64,000 nt of DNA from Litorivicinus lipolyticus (GTDB lineage Bacteria; Pseudomonadota; Gammaproteobacteria; Pseudomonadales; Litorivicinaceae): contig NZ_CP045871.1 of NCBI RefSeq assembly GCF_009650135.1, forward strand, positions 372,001 to 436,000. Direction: 5' to 3'. The notes beneath the pieces are model-generated. The model searched no databases. It saw only the letters and a program-made list of their open reading frames with translations, and had not been told where the DNA came from. Shown in pieces: positions 36,337-46,569 of the stretch (its first letter is position 1; the number at the start of each line of letters is the position of its first letter). A program made the position numbers and the translations under genes.

Positions 36337-37355
36337 TGCGCCCGTTGATTGCACACCAAAGTCGCGGCGCGTTACGCCACAACCTTAGTCGATTTCCTAA
36401 ACCTAGCTGGGCCGTGGTTAAAGCCGACGGCTATGGCATGGGTGCGCTCGAAGTCGCCCGCTCGTTGGATCAGGCGCCGGGTTTTGCCGTGGCTTCGGTG
36501 GGCGAGGCCATGGTGTTGCGCGAAGGCGGCATCAGTGCGCCCATTTTGGCCCTTGAAGGTCCGTTTGATCTTGAAGATTGCCGCGACGCGGCGGCCTATC
36601 AGTTGGACCTGGTGATTCACGACCTTGCACAGTTGGATTGGCTCGAAGCACTCGATCGGCGCCAGTGGAGCGGGCTGTGGATCAAGCTGGATACGGGCAT
36701 GCACCGACTGGGCATGTCCGAAACGGCGGCCCGTGAAACCGCTCGACGTATCGAAGCGCTGTCGGTCGGACGTAAGGTGTGGATGAGTCACTACGGCCGC
36801 GCCGACGAAGTCGAACTGGCACTGCCGGCGCTTGCGTCACCGCCGCCGGGTTGGTCGATTAGCCTGGCCAATTCGGCGGCGTCGCTGGGGCACGCGTTGC
36901 CGGCGAATATTGGGCGTGCGGGGATCGCACTGTACGGCGCCTCGCCGATCAGTGGCGACTTGGGTTTAAATGTGGTCCAGCGCCTGACCTCGCAGGTGGT
37001 GGCGGTGCGCCATGTGCCGGCGGGCGAGGGCGTCGGTTACGGGGCGCGCTGGGTGGCGCCGCGTGATAGCGTGATCGCGACCATTCCGGGCGGTTATGCC
37101 GACGGCTACCCCCGGGCCATGCCTGACGGTGCGCCGGTGTCGGTGGCCGGGGTTATCTGCCCTTTGGCGGGGCGCGTGTCGATGGATCGAATGACCGTCG
37201 ATGTGACGCTGGCGGGTGACGCGGTCAAACGCGGTGCGCCGGTCGAGCTGTGGGGACGCGAAGTCCCGATCGAGACCTTGGCCAGCCTGGCCAATACCAT
37301 CCCGTATGAACTGTTTTGTAACGTCGCCCCGCGTGTGGCGAGAATCTGGAGTTAA
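36336..37355 (+). CDS. alr: Alanine racemase
   Basis: PLP enzyme that makes D-alanine for peptidoglycan. 339 residues, slightly short of the usual 355-360. The PLP lysine is in WAVVKADGYGMG (about residue 29), other family segments are KLDTGMHRLG and the catalytic Tyr in GVGYGARW. TAATG overlap with dnaB; dnaB-alr is a common pairing. Confidence 0.95.
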   Translation: MRPLIAHQSRGALRHNLSRFPKPSWAVVKADGYGMGALEVARSLDQAPGFAVASVGEAMVLREGGISAPILALEGPFDLEDCRDAAAYQLDLVIHDLAQLDWLEALDRRQWSGLWIKLDTGMHRLGMSETAARETARRIEALSVGRKVWMSHYGRADEVELALPALASPPPGWSISLANSAASLGHALPANIGRAGIALYGASPISGDLGLNVVQRLTSQVVAVRHVPAGEGVGYGARWVAPRDSVIATIPGGYADGYPRAMPDGAPVSVAGVICPLAGRVSMDRMTVDVTLAGDAVKRGAPVELWGREVPIETLASLANTIPYELFCNVAPRVARIWS

Positions 37356-37356
37356 C

Positions 37357-37905
37357 GTGAGTAAGTCCCTGTCAGACCAACTGCAAAATTTGGGGTTGGT
37401 CGATAAGTCCAAAGCTAAAAAAGCCGCCCACGACAAGCGCGTGACGAAAAAGAAAAAAGCCAAGTCCAAGATCCCCGATGGCCCCAGTACGCATGAATTA
37501 ACCGCCCAGGCGATGGCCGAGGCGCAGGTCAAAAAAGCCGAAAAAGACCGTGCGATCGAGGCGCAGCGCAAGGCCAAGCGTGAGCAAGCGGAACGCTTGG
37601 CGCAGGCCCGCGACATCGTTAAGTCCAATGGCACCTTGGCCAAGGGTGACGACCGCAAGTACCGCTTTACGCTGGACAAAAAGATCAAAGAGTTTTGGGT
37701 CTCCAATGCCGACTTCGAACGCCTGGCCAAAGGCTTAATCGGCGTGGTCCAGATGGACAAGCGCTGGATGCTGATCGATCCGGAGGCACTGATTCGCGTT
37801 CGCGAGCGTGCCCCTGAGCTGGCCAGCTTCTTGGCGGCGCCTGAAGTGGCAGATCCGGATGATCCCTATGCGGACTACCAGATTCCGGATGACCTTGACT
37901 GGTGA
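37357..37905 (+). CDS. DUF2058 (YaiL-like) nucleolar-protein-like factor
   Basis: 182 residues from GTG 37357, 1 bp after the alr stop. The N-terminal half is a highly charged Lys/Ala-rich coiled coil (about 10-90), followed by the conserved GDDRKYRFTLDKKIKEFWVS and ending DDPYADYQIPDDLDW, which is how YaiL/DUF2058 proteins look. Probably RNA-associated; true function unknown. Its stop overlaps the next GTG start. Confidence 0.85.
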   Translation: MSKSLSDQLQNLGLVDKSKAKKAAHDKRVTKKKKAKSKIPDGPSTHELTAQAMAEAQVKKAEKDRAIEAQRKAKREQAERLAQARDIVKSNGTLAKGDDRKYRFTLDKKIKEFWVSNADFERLAKGLIGVVQMDKRWMLIDPEALIRVRERAPELASFLAAPEVADPDDPYADYQIPDDLDW

Positions 37906-38786
37906 TCTATGAACTAGCCGCCCTGGCTGCTGCGGTGCTGTGGGCTTGCACGGCAATCATTTCGACCGGCCCGGCTAAGGCGTTGGGAGCCGTTCATTTC
38001 AACCTGTTTCGCATGGCGATGGTGTTTGTCGGCTTGCTGGTGGTGTCCTTAATGACCGGTGGCTTTGACGCCGTGCTGTGGGCCCAGGCCGGTCCGTTGC
38101 TGTTAAGCGGGGCGATCGGCATTTTCTTGGGCGACACCTTGATGTTTTCGGGGTTGCGCCGGCTGGGGCCGCGCCGCAACCAGGTCATCTTCGCGACCAA
38201 TGCGCCACTGGCGGCCATTATTGGTTGGCTGTGGCTCGGTGAAACCTTTCAGTGGATCGGCATTGCCGGTGTCGCCTTGGTCTCGATGGGTGTCGCCACG
38301 GCGGTCTTTTTTGGTCGTCGCAAGGACGAAACCCATGCCTTGGAGTCGACCGACGGGCGGCTACTGGTTGGCATTTGTTTAGCGCTGGGCGCGGCCTTGT
38401 GCCAAGCAGTTGGCATTGTCGTGTCGCGACCCGCCATGGAAGCCGGCGTTGACCCGATCGCGGCCTCGGTTTTACGTGTCGGAATTGCGGTTTTAGGCCT
38501 ATTTGTGTCGTATTTGATCCACCATCGCGCCCTGCCCAGCATTCCGTCACGCCCGTTGTTGGTTCAAACCGCCATCAGTGGGTTACTGGGAATGGGTGTC
38601 GGAATGACGTTGGTTCAGTACTCATTAATTGGCGCAAAGGCCGGCGTCGTTGCGACACTTTCGTCACTTTCGCCCGTATTGATTCTCCCGGTGCTTTGGA
38701 TTATCTATCGCCGTCGACCCGCGCTTGGCGCGTGGGTTGGCGCGGCCATTGCAGTGTCGGGTTCGGCGCTTTTATTTGCCCGTTAG
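37902..38786 (+). CDS. EamA/DMT-family transporter
   Basis: 294 residues with ten membrane helices in two EamA repeats (NQVIFATNAPLAAIIGWLWLGE at the first; VVATLSSLSPVLILPVLWI at the second). GTG start overlaps the DUF2058 stop (GTGA). The family exports metabolites or amino acids; the substrate is not apparent. Confidence 0.88.
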   Translation: MIYELAALAAAVLWACTAIISTGPAKALGAVHFNLFRMAMVFVGLLVVSLMTGGFDAVLWAQAGPLLLSGAIGIFLGDTLMFSGLRRLGPRRNQVIFATNAPLAAIIGWLWLGETFQWIGIAGVALVSMGVATAVFFGRRKDETHALESTDGRLLVGICLALGAALCQAVGIVVSRPAMEAGVDPIAASVLRVGIAVLGLFVSYLIHHRALPSIPSRPLLVQTAISGLLGMGVGMTLVQYSLIGAKAGVVATLSSLSPVLILPVLWIIYRRRPALGAWVGAAIAVSGSALLFAR

Positions 38787-38909
38787 CCCGATGGTTGCCA
38801 TCCACGGTAAATGACGTGTACGGTAATAGGGTTAAGCGTTCGTCATTTTTGTGATCAAGCGCGTTGACACCAACAAAATTAAAAACAATTCCCAGTTTTA
38901 GGAGATCCT

Positions 38910-39920
38910 ATGAAACTGATCAAGAAAACTGCTGTAGCCGCGATCGCTGCAGTGACCGCGTCTGCGGCAATGGCTGGTCCTGTTTTGGACAAAATCGTTT
39001 CACAGGGCCACGTACAGTGTGGCGTCAGCCAAGGCTTGCCGGGTTTCTCTAACCCTGACGCAAATGGCGACTGGACCGGTTTGGACGTTGACCTTTGCCG
39101 CGCCGTTGCTGCAGCTGTTTTGGGCGACGCTGACGCCGTTAAATACTCTCCTTTGTCAGCCAAAGAGCGCTTCACTGCGCTGCAGTCTGGCGAAATCGAC
39201 GTGCTGTCACGCAACACGACTTGGACTGCGACTCGCGACACCGCGCTGGGCTTGAACTTTGCTGGCGTTATGTTCTACGACGGACAGGGCTTCATGGTTC
39301 GTAAAGACTTGGGTGTTGATAGCGCTCTGGAATTGGACGGCGCATCAGTCTGCACCAACCAGGGCACCACGACTGAGTTGAACATGGCTGACTACTTCCG
39401 CAGCAACGGCATGAGCTACGAGCCTGTTGTATTTGAAAAGGCTGACGAAGTTGTCGCCGCGTACGACGCAGGTCGTTGCGACGTCTACACGACTGACACC
39501 TCGGGTTTGGCTGCACAGCGCACCAAGCTGGCGGACCCTAACGCTCACAAAGTGTTGCCTGAAGTGATCTCGAAAGAGCCGCTGGGGCCTGTGGTTGCTC
39601 ACGGCGACGACCAGTTGCTGGACGTGGTTAAGTGGAGCATCTACGCCATGCTGGAAGCCGAAGAAATGGGCTTGAACAGCAAAAACATTAAGAACAAGCG
39701 TGCAACGACGACTAACCCCGCCGTCAAGCGTTTTGTCGGTGACGAAGCTACACTGGGCGAAGGCTTGGGCCTGAGCGCAGACTGGGCGTTCAACATCGTT
39801 TCTCAGGTCGGTAACTACGCTGAACTGTATGAGAAAAACATTACTCCGATCGAATTGCCCCGTGGCGTTAACAGCCTGTGGACAAAAGGCGGCCTGATGT
39901 ACGCGATGCCGTTGCGTTAA
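38910..39920 (+). CDS. aapJ: General L-amino acid ABC transporter, periplasmic binding protein
   Basis: 336 residues with a signal peptide (MKLIKKTAVAAIAAVTASAAMA) and the AapJ-type solute-binding fold: VQCGVSQGLPGFSNPD, LDVDLCRAVAAAVLGD, SGEIDVLSRNTTWTATRD, GRCDVYTTDTSGL. TAGGAGATC precedes the ATG. Third-base usage differs from neighbours (more T-ending codons), as expected for an abundant protein. A terminator-like hairpin separates it from the permease genes, a usual way to make more binding protein. Confidence 0.96.
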   Translation: MKLIKKTAVAAIAAVTASAAMAGPVLDKIVSQGHVQCGVSQGLPGFSNPDANGDWTGLDVDLCRAVAAAVLGDADAVKYSPLSAKERFTALQSGEIDVLSRNTTWTATRDTALGLNFAGVMFYDGQGFMVRKDLGVDSALELDGASVCTNQGTTTELNMADYFRSNGMSYEPVVFEKADEVVAAYDAGRCDVYTTDTSGLAAQRTKLADPNAHKVLPEVISKEPLGPVVAHGDDQLLDVVKWSIYAMLEAEEMGLNSKNIKNKRATTTNPAVKRFVGDEATLGEGLGLSADWAFNIVSQVGNYAELYEKNITPIELPRGVNSLWTKGGLMYAMPLR

Positions 39921-39940
39921 TCGCGATTTGGCATAGTGAT

Positions 39941-39971
39941 AAGGGTGGGGCGGAAGCACCCACCCTTTTTT
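39941..39971 (+). terminator. Attenuating terminator between aapJ and aapQ
   Basis: AAGGGTGGG (39941-39949) pairs perfectly with CCCACCCTT (39959-39967), followed by TTTT. Intrinsic terminator geometry; partial read-through would feed aapQMP. Confidence 0.88.
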
Positions 39972-39997
39972 ATATATAAAACCGCTTGAGGAAAATC

Positions 39998-41191
39998 ATG
40001 AGTCAAGCAACCCCACCTGCAGGTCAACGGCCTGCCAAGCCACCGATGTGGCGAGACCCCGAGAAACGGGCGCTGTTGTTTCAGGCGCTGGCCCTTGGGT
40101 TTGTTTTCTACCTAGGCTACTCCTTGGTGGTGAACACGATGACCAACCTCGAACGCCAGGGCATTGCCTCGGGCTTTGGGTTCTTGTCATCCAATACTGG
40201 ATTCTCGATCGCCGAGACGCTGATCCCTTACAACGAGGACAGCTCCTACTTTGACGCCTTTTTGGTGGGTCTGGCGAACACCATATTTGTCAGTATCGTC
40301 GGTATTATTTTAGCGACGCTGCTCGGCTTTACGCTGGGCGTGGCGCGGCTGTCTAATAACTTTTTGATTTCGCGTTTGGCGGCGGTTTACGTCGACACAC
40401 TGCGTAACATTCCGCTGCTGCTGCAAATATTCTTTTGGTATTTTGCCGTGCTGCGGCCGCTGCCAAAGCCCAAGCAAGCGGTTGAGTTTTGGGACGCGGT
40501 GTTTTTGTCTAACCGCGGCCTGGTCGGACCCAAGCCTATTTGGGAGGACGGCGCCGGCTTAATTGGTGCCGCTGTTATCGCAGCGTTGGTCGGCGCGGTC
40601 ATGATCGGTCGCTGGGCGCGCAAGCGCCAGGCGGAAACCGGCCAGCCCTTCCCCGTCTGGCGAACCGGCTTTGCGCTGTTGATAGCGTTGCCAGTTTTGG
40701 CAGCCGCGGTGACCGGCTTTCCGTTTACCTTTGAAGTGCCGGTGCTGAAGGGCTTTAACTTCCGCGGTGGTATGACCTTGACGCCTGAATTTGCTGCCTT
40801 GGTGTTGGCCTTGTCGACCTACACGGCGGCATTTATTGCCGAGATCGTTCGTAGCGGCATCATGGCGATCAACAAGGGCCAGACCGAAGCGGCCTATGCG
40901 CTCGGCTTGCAGCCTGGCATCACCATGCGCTTGGTGATCATTCCCCAGGCGCTGCGTGTGATTATTCCGCCGTTGACTTCGCAGTACCTGAACCTGACCA
41001 AGAACTCGTCATTGGCGGCGGCGATTGCCTACCCCGATTTGGTGGCGATCTTCTCGGGTACGGCGTTGAACCAAACCGGTCAAGCGGTTGAAATTATGGC
41101 CATGACCTTGGCGGTATACCTGTTCTTGAGCTTGCTGATTTCAGCTGGCATGAATTGGTATAACGACCGCATGGCATTGGTGGAGCGATAG
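39998..41191 (+). CDS. aapQ: Amino acid ABC transporter permease AapQ
   Basis: 397 residues from ATG 39998 (GAGGA 6 bp upstream). Inner-membrane permease with about eight helices, a long insertion (about 155-250), and the EAA-type loop GQTEAAYALGLQPGITMRLVIIPQALRVIIPPLTSQYLNLTKNSSLA split across residues 305-350. Pairs with AapM. Confidence 0.95.
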   Translation: MSQATPPAGQRPAKPPMWRDPEKRALLFQALALGFVFYLGYSLVVNTMTNLERQGIASGFGFLSSNTGFSIAETLIPYNEDSSYFDAFLVGLANTIFVSIVGIILATLLGFTLGVARLSNNFLISRLAAVYVDTLRNIPLLLQIFFWYFAVLRPLPKPKQAVEFWDAVFLSNRGLVGPKPIWEDGAGLIGAAVIAALVGAVMIGRWARKRQAETGQPFPVWRTGFALLIALPVLAAAVTGFPFTFEVPVLKGFNFRGGMTLTPEFAALVLALSTYTAAFIAEIVRSGIMAINKGQTEAAYALGLQPGITMRLVIIPQALRVIIPPLTSQYLNLTKNSSLAAAIAYPDLVAIFSGTALNQTGQAVEIMAMTLAVYLFLSLLISAGMNWYNDRMALVER

Positions 41192-41192
41192 T

Positions 41193-42305
41193 ATGAGTGA
41201 GCAATCTTACACACCGGGTCAGCACCCGGACCTGCCGCCGCCCAGTAGCCTGGTCGGCCCGGTCGCTTGGCTACGTAGCAACCTGTTTGATGGCCCCATC
41301 AACAGCGCACTGACGTTGCTGGCGATCTACTTGCTGTACATCATCATTCCCCCGATGGCGAGCTGGCTGTTTATTTCGGCCGACTGGGTCGGCACCAGCC
41401 GCGATGACTGTTCCAAAGAGGGCGCCTGCTGGGTGTTTATCGATGTTTGGATGCAGCAACTCATGTACGGCCGTTACCCCAGTGAAGAGCTGTGGCGCAT
41501 CAATTTGTCGTACATCATGGTGGTAGTCACGGCCCTGCCGTTGTTCTTTAAGGCGGTTCCGACCAAGGTCAAAAGCGCGCTGGCGGTCACCTTGTTGGTG
41601 ATCTACCCAATCGTGTTCTTCTACCTGTATGTCGGTGGCAGCTTTGGCCTCGAGTTCGTCGAGACGCCGCGCTGGGGTGGCTTGTTCCTGACCCTGGTGA
41701 TCGCAGTCACCGGTATCGTCGCGTCACTGCCCCTGGGTGTGGTGCTGGCGCTGGGCCGGCGCTCGAACATGCCGGTGGTCAAGTCGATCTGTGTTGTGTT
41801 TATCGAGTTCTGGCGTGGCATCCCGTTGATTACGGTGCTGTTCATGGCGTCGGTCATGTTCCCGCTGTTTGTGCCCGAAGACCTTAGCCCGGACAAGTTA
41901 GTCCGTGCACTGGTCGGTGTTGCGCTGTTCAGTTCGGCCTACATGGCCGAGGTGATTCGTGGGGGGCTGCAAGCCATTCCCAAAGGCCAGTACGAAGCGG
42001 CCGATGCCTTGGGTCTGAGCTACTGGAAGTCGATGTGTCTGGTGATTTTGCCGCAGGCGTTGAAGCTGGTCATTCCCGGTATCGTCAACACCTTTATTGG
42101 CCTGTTCAAGGACACCACCTTGGTCTTAATTATTGGTCTGTTTGATCTGTTGGGCATGGCCCAGGCGGCGGCGACCAACACCGATTGGCTTGGCTTTACG
42201 ATCGAGGGCTATGTGTTTGCAGCCTTTGGATTCTTTGTTTTCTGTTTTGGTATGTCACGTTACAGCCAGCGCCTTGAGCGCGAGCTGGACACGGGTCATC
42301 GTTAA
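41193..42305 (+). CDS. aapM: Amino acid ABC transporter permease AapM
   Basis: 370 residues, second permease of the heterodimer, 1 bp after aapQ. Eight or so helices, the family segment SLPLGVVLALGRRSNMPVVKSICVVFIEFWRGIPLITVLF (about 165-215), and the EAA loop KGQYEAADALGLSYWKSM. Confidence 0.95.
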   Translation: MSEQSYTPGQHPDLPPPSSLVGPVAWLRSNLFDGPINSALTLLAIYLLYIIIPPMASWLFISADWVGTSRDDCSKEGACWVFIDVWMQQLMYGRYPSEELWRINLSYIMVVVTALPLFFKAVPTKVKSALAVTLLVIYPIVFFYLYVGGSFGLEFVETPRWGGLFLTLVIAVTGIVASLPLGVVLALGRRSNMPVVKSICVVFIEFWRGIPLITVLFMASVMFPLFVPEDLSPDKLVRALVGVALFSSAYMAEVIRGGLQAIPKGQYEAADALGLSYWKSMCLVILPQALKLVIPGIVNTFIGLFKDTTLVLIIGLFDLLGMAQAAATNTDWLGFTIEGYVFAAFGFFVFCFGMSRYSQRLERELDTGHR

Positions 42306-42320
42306 TTTTTGGAGCCTCAT

Positions 42321-43085
42321 ATGAGTGAACAACAACGACAAGTCTCCGACGAGTCCGTGATCAAACTGATCGGCATGCACAAATGGTATGGCGACTTTCA
42401 CGTCCTCAAGGACATCAACCTGGAAGTGAAGCGTGGCGAGCGCATTGTGATTTGTGGGCCTTCAGGGTCGGGCAAGTCGACCATGATTCGTTGCATCAAT
42501 CGCCTCGAAGAACACCAGCAGGGTCAGATCATTATTGAAGACACCGAGCTGACCAACGATGTCAAAAACATCGAAGAAGTTCGTCGCGAAGTCGGTATGT
42601 GCTTTCAACACTTCAATTTGTTTCCGCACCTGTCGATCTTGGACAACCTGACGCTGGCGCCGATTTGGGTTCGCAAGATGCCCAAAAAAGAAGCCGAAGA
42701 ACTGGCCATGCATTACTTGGAACGGGTCAAGATCCCTGAGCAAGCCGACAAGTATCCAGGTCAGCTGTCCGGTGGTCAGCAGCAGCGTGTCGCGATTGCA
42801 CGCTCATTGTGCATGAAGCCAAACATCATGTTGTTTGATGAGCCGACCTCGGCGCTGGATCCGGAAATGATTGCCGAAGTGTTGGACGTCATGGTGACGC
42901 TGGCCGAAGAGGGCATGACCATGTTGTGCGTCACCCACGAAATGGGCTTTGCACGCAAGGTGGCGGACCGTGTGATCTTTATGGACGGTGGCGAAATTAT
43001 TGAACAGAACGAGCCAGAGGCGTTCTTCAATAACCCTCAAAACGAGCGTACACAGCTATTTTTGAGCCAGATTCTGAACCACTAA
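42321..43085 (+). CDS. aapP: Amino acid ABC transporter ATPase AapP
   Basis: 254 residues from ATG 42321 (GGAG 6 bp upstream). Walker [11 protein letters not shown]-loop [12 protein letters not shown], signature LSGGQQQR, Walker [14 protein letters not shown], His switch CVTHEMGFA. It powers import of L-amino acids with AapJQM. Confidence 0.97.
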   Translation: MSEQQRQVSDESVIKLIGMHKWYGDFHVLKDINLEVKRGERIVICGPSGSGKSTMIRCINRLEEHQQGQIIIEDTELTNDVKNIEEVRREVGMCFQHFNLFPHLSILDNLTLAPIWVRKMPKKEAEELAMHYLERVKIPEQADKYPGQLSGGQQQRVAIARSLCMKPNIMLFDEPTSALDPEMIAEVLDVMVTLAEEGMTMLCVTHEMGFARKVADRVIFMDGGEIIEQNEPEAFFNNPQNERTQLFLSQILNH

Positions 43086-43103
43086 TAAGGTTTTGGATCA
43101 CAC

Positions 43104-43128
43104 AGGGCGGCTTCGGTCGCCCTTTTTT
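43104..43128 (+). terminator. Terminator of the aap operon
   Basis: AGGGCG (43104-43109) and CGCCCT (43118-43123) form a stem closed by a GCTTCGGT loop and followed by TTTTT. Confidence 0.88.
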
Positions 43129-43163
43129 ATGCGCGCGCAGCACGGTGCTGTTACCATGCGCGG

Positions 43164-45389
43164 ATGAAAGACCCCTTCGAGGACCGAGAGTCCGAAAACT
43201 ACGAGCGACCGATCGCGTCGCGTGAATTCATCATTCAAATTTTGACCGACGCCGGCAAGCCTTTGTCCTTTGACGACATCGCAGACGACGTTGAAATTCA
43301 ATTGGATCAAGAAGAAGCCTTGCAGCGACGGTTGATGGCCATGTGCCGTGACGCCCAGATTGCATCGGACCGTGAAGGCCGCTTCATGTTGGTGGACAAA
43401 ACCGACCTGATTGCCGGTCGCTTTTCGGCCCACCCGGACGGTTTCGGCTTCGTCATTCGCGATGACGGTGAAAAAGACCTGTTCGTGCACGACAAGCAAG
43501 CCATGAAAGTCTATGACGGCGACCGGGTATTGGTGCGCGCCGTGCAATTCCGCGGCCGTAATGATTACGAAGCCAAAATAGTTGAAGTCACCGACCGCGC
43601 GCATACCGCCTTGGTCGGACAATTAAAACGTAACAGCGGCGTCTGGATGGTCGAGCCGCGCAACCGAAAGTTGGTCCACCCCGTGATCATGCAGCCCGAC
43701 CAGATCGGTCAGGCCGAAGAAGGTCAGTTCGTCAGTGTCGAATTGACGTCACAGCCCAGCCACCGCGCCAGTCCGACCGGCCGTATCGTTCAAATCATCG
43801 GTCACGACGATGATCCGGGCATCGAAATTGCGGTCGCCGTGGGCACGCATGATTTGCCCCACGAATTTAGCCAGCAGGCGATCGACCAAGCCGATGCCTA
43901 CGGTGAGTTTATTGATCAGGGCATTGCGGCGACCCGCAAAGACCTGCGCGCATTGCCGTTTTGCACCATTGACGGCGAGGACGCCCGTGACTTTGATGAC
44001 GCGGTGTTCGCACAGCGTACCGATGGCGGCGGCTGGAAGTTGTGGGTCGCCATTGCCGACGTAGCAGAATACGTCAAGCCCGGTATGCAGCTGGACACCG
44101 AGGCGGTTGAACGCGCCACCAGCGTGTACTTCCCGCGCCAGGTTATTCCGATGCTGCCCGAGGCACTGTCCAATGGCCTGTGCAGTTTGAACCCGGACGT
44201 TGATCGCCTGGCGATGGTCGCTGAAATTAACGTCAGCGCCCGCGGCGCTATGACGCGAGTTAATTTCCACGAGGGCGTATTTCGCTCCCACGCACGCCTG
44301 ACCTATAACCAGGTCAACGATGCCTTGGAAGATGGCGCGGCGTTCGCGGCGATTCCGGGTGGTGCGGCCGTCCAAACCAACATCACCGATCTGTACAGCC
44401 TTTATCACGTGCTCAAGAAAGTCCGCGCGGAACGCGGGGCGATTGAATTTGAAGCGCCGGAACCGATGTTCCAAATGGACGCGAATGGGCACATTGCGGG
44501 TATCACCGGTCGCTGGCGTGGTGATTCGCATAAACTGATCGAAGAATGCATGTTGCTGGCCAACGTGGCCGCGGCTAAGTACCTGATCAAACACGAAAAG
44601 CCGTCGCTGTACCGGGTCCACGAGGGGCCGTCGGTGGACAAGCTGATTGCCACCCGTGCCGCCTTGGCGCCGATGGGACTGCACCTCCAAGGCGGAGACG
44701 AGCCAACACCCGAGGACTACCAAGCGGTGATGGAGCAGGCCCGAGGTCGTCCGGACGAGTCGTTGATTCAAGTGTTGTTGCTGCGTTCGATGTCCCAGGC
44801 ACGCTACGAGCCGGATGCGAAGGGCGGCCACTTTGGCTTGGGTTACGAGGCCTACACCCACTTCACCAGCCCCATTCGCCGCTATCCGGATTTGATGGTC
44901 CACCGTGCGTTGAAGTCGATTTTGCGCAAGGACCCATCGGTCTACCCCTACGACCAGGCGCGCTTGGAAACCATGGGCGAGCACTGCTCTAACTGCGAGC
45001 GTCGTGCGGATGATGCCAGCCGGGATGTGAATGCCTGGCTGAAATGTCGCTTTATGACCCAGCACATTGGTTCGGAATTTACCGGCGTTGTGACCGGTGT
45101 GGCGCCCTTTGGGCTGTTCATTACCCTCAACGACATGTTCGTCGAGGGCATGGTCCACGTCACCGCGCTGCCGGCGGACTATTACCGACATGACGCCACC
45201 ACCCACTCGATGGTGGGCGAGCAATCCGGTCAAACTTTCCGCTTGGCGGACGAGTTAAAAGTACGCGTGGTGCGTGTTGACATGGACACGCGGCGTATCG
45301 ACTTTGATATTCCGGGTATGCAACCGGCGAAAGACAAAAAAGGCAAAAAGAAAAGTCGCAAGAAAGGCGATCGAGGGCCGCGCCGATGA
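43164..45389 (+). CDS. rnr: Ribonuclease R
   Basis: Processive 3'-5' exoribonuclease that degrades structured RNA. 741 residues: N-terminal helix-turn-helix, two cold-shock domains, RNB catalytic domain with the acidic cluster TIDGEDARDFDDAV (about 270-284), S1 domain (GVVTGVAPFGLFITL), and a Lys-rich tail. Stop overlaps the rlmB ATG by 4 bp. Confidence 0.96.
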   Translation: MKDPFEDRESENYERPIASREFIIQILTDAGKPLSFDDIADDVEIQLDQEEALQRRLMAMCRDAQIASDREGRFMLVDKTDLIAGRFSAHPDGFGFVIRDDGEKDLFVHDKQAMKVYDGDRVLVRAVQFRGRNDYEAKIVEVTDRAHTALVGQLKRNSGVWMVEPRNRKLVHPVIMQPDQIGQAEEGQFVSVELTSQPSHRASPTGRIVQIIGHDDDPGIEIAVAVGTHDLPHEFSQQAIDQADAYGEFIDQGIAATRKDLRALPFCTIDGEDARDFDDAVFAQRTDGGGWKLWVAIADVAEYVKPGMQLDTEAVERATSVYFPRQVIPMLPEALSNGLCSLNPDVDRLAMVAEINVSARGAMTRVNFHEGVFRSHARLTYNQVNDALEDGAAFAAIPGGAAVQTNITDLYSLYHVLKKVRAERGAIEFEAPEPMFQMDANGHIAGITGRWRGDSHKLIEECMLLANVAAAKYLIKHEKPSLYRVHEGPSVDKLIATRAALAPMGLHLQGGDEPTPEDYQAVMEQARGRPDESLIQVLLLRSMSQARYEPDAKGGHFGLGYEAYTHFTSPIRRYPDLMVHRALKSILRKDPSVYPYDQARLETMGEHCSNCERRADDASRDVNAWLKCRFMTQHIGSEFTGVVTGVAPFGLFITLNDMFVEGMVHVTALPADYYRHDATTHSMVGEQSGQTFRLADELKVRVVRVDMDTRRIDFDIPGMQPAKDKKGKKKSRKKGDRGPRR

Positions 45390-46117
45390 ATGAGAGCATT
45401 GTAGGCTGGCACGCGGCGATGGCGCTGATTGAACGGTCGCCGGCGCGTGTCCAGCAAGTGTTGGTATTGGATTCGCTGGCCCCGGCGCGATTTGAACAGC
45501 TGCAACAAGCTGGCGTGACCTTTACCGCGCTGCCCAAGGCTCAGTTTCTTAAGCAGGGCAATACCTACGAGGACGTTGCCCACCAAGGCATTGCGGTGAT
45601 CGCATCGCCGTCGGCCGCGTTGCCCGAAGGCGCGCTGGCCGAATTGCTGGGCGGTGTCGACACGCCGCTGTTGCTGGCGCTGGACGGGGTCACCGACCCG
45701 CGTAACCTCGGGGCCATATTGCGAAGCGCCGAAGCGGCCGGTGTCACGGCGGTGATTCAGCCTAAAGACAACAGCGCGGCACTGAACCAGGCGGCACGTA
45801 AAACCGCTTGCGGGGCGGCCGAGTTGGTCCCGCTGGTGACCGTCACGAACCTTAAGCGCACCTTGGAAAAGCTGCGCAAGGATGGGTTTTGGGTCAGCGG
45901 CGCGGCCGGTGAAGGCGCGATTGATGCGTTCAAGGCCGACCTGACCGGTCCACGTGTGATCGTGGTCGGCAGCGAGGGTCGCGGCCTGCGCAAAGGAGTG
46001 CGCGATGCCTGTGATGAAATGGTTGCCATTCCTATGGTCGGCGCGATCAGCTCGCTGAATGTGTCGGTGGCCACTGGGGTCCTGCTGTTTGAGGCCCTGC
46101 GTCAACGCCGGAGTTAA
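45386..46117 (+). CDS. rlmB: 23S rRNA (guanosine-2'-O-)-methyltransferase RlmB
   Basis: SpoU-family methyltransferase for Gm2251 of 23S rRNA. 243 residues with an N-terminal substrate-binding domain and the knotted SPOUT core: [52 protein letters not shown]. Coupled to rnr through an ATGA overlap; rnr-rlmB is a conserved pair. Confidence 0.96.
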   Translation: MNESIVGWHAAMALIERSPARVQQVLVLDSLAPARFEQLQQAGVTFTALPKAQFLKQGNTYEDVAHQGIAVIASPSAALPEGALAELLGGVDTPLLLALDGVTDPRNLGAILRSAEAAGVTAVIQPKDNSAALNQAARKTACGAAELVPLVTVTNLKRTLEKLRKDGFWVSGAAGEGAIDAFKADLTGPRVIVVGSEGRGLRKGVRDACDEMVAIPMVGAISSLNVSVATGVLLFEALRQRRS

Positions 46118-46119
46118 CC

Positions 46120-46569
46120 ATGCGCTGCCCGTTTTGCTCGAACCCCGACACCAAGGTAATCGACTCTCGGTTGGTCGCCGATGCCTCGCAGGTCAAACGC
46201 CGGCGTGCGTGCAACGAGTGCAACGTGCGCTTTACGACCTTCGAGTCGGTCGAGCTGAGCTTGCCGCGGATCGTCAAGACCAACGGCGACCGTGAAACCT
46301 ACGATTCCAGTAAGTTGCGCCGGGGCGTCATTCGAGCGTTGGAAAAACGCCCGGTATCGTCCGAACAGCTCGAGGCCATGCTGGACCGGGTTCAGCGCCG
46401 GCTGCAAGCGATCAGCGAGCGTGAGGTGCCCAGCCAGCGTTTGGGTGAAATCGTGATGTCCGAGCTGAAAACCTTGGATGCTGTGGCTTACGTGCGCTTC
46501 GCATCGGTTTATAAGTCATTCCAAGACGTCGCGGACTTCGTCAACGCGGTCAACGAGGCCAACGAGTGA
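46120..46569 (+). CDS. nrdR: Transcriptional repressor NrdR
   Basis: ATP/dATP-sensing repressor of ribonucleotide reductase genes. 149 residues: zinc ribbon CPFC...CNEC at 3-34, ATP-cone at about 47-137. Starts 2 bp after rlmB and overlaps ribD (GTGA). The nrdR-rib-nusB order is common in gammaproteobacteria. Confidence 0.96.
   Translation: MRCPFCSNPDTKVIDSRLVADASQVKRRRACNECNVRFTTFESVELSLPRIVKTNGDRETYDSSKLRRGVIRALEKRPVSSEQLEAMLDRVQRRLQAISEREVPSQRLGEIVMSELKTLDAVAYVRFASVYKSFQDVADFVNAVNEANE

Noticed and set aside
43749..45233. 494-codon minus-strand ORF opposite rnr
   Set aside because: Antisense shadow of RNase R with biased His/Arg/Val composition.
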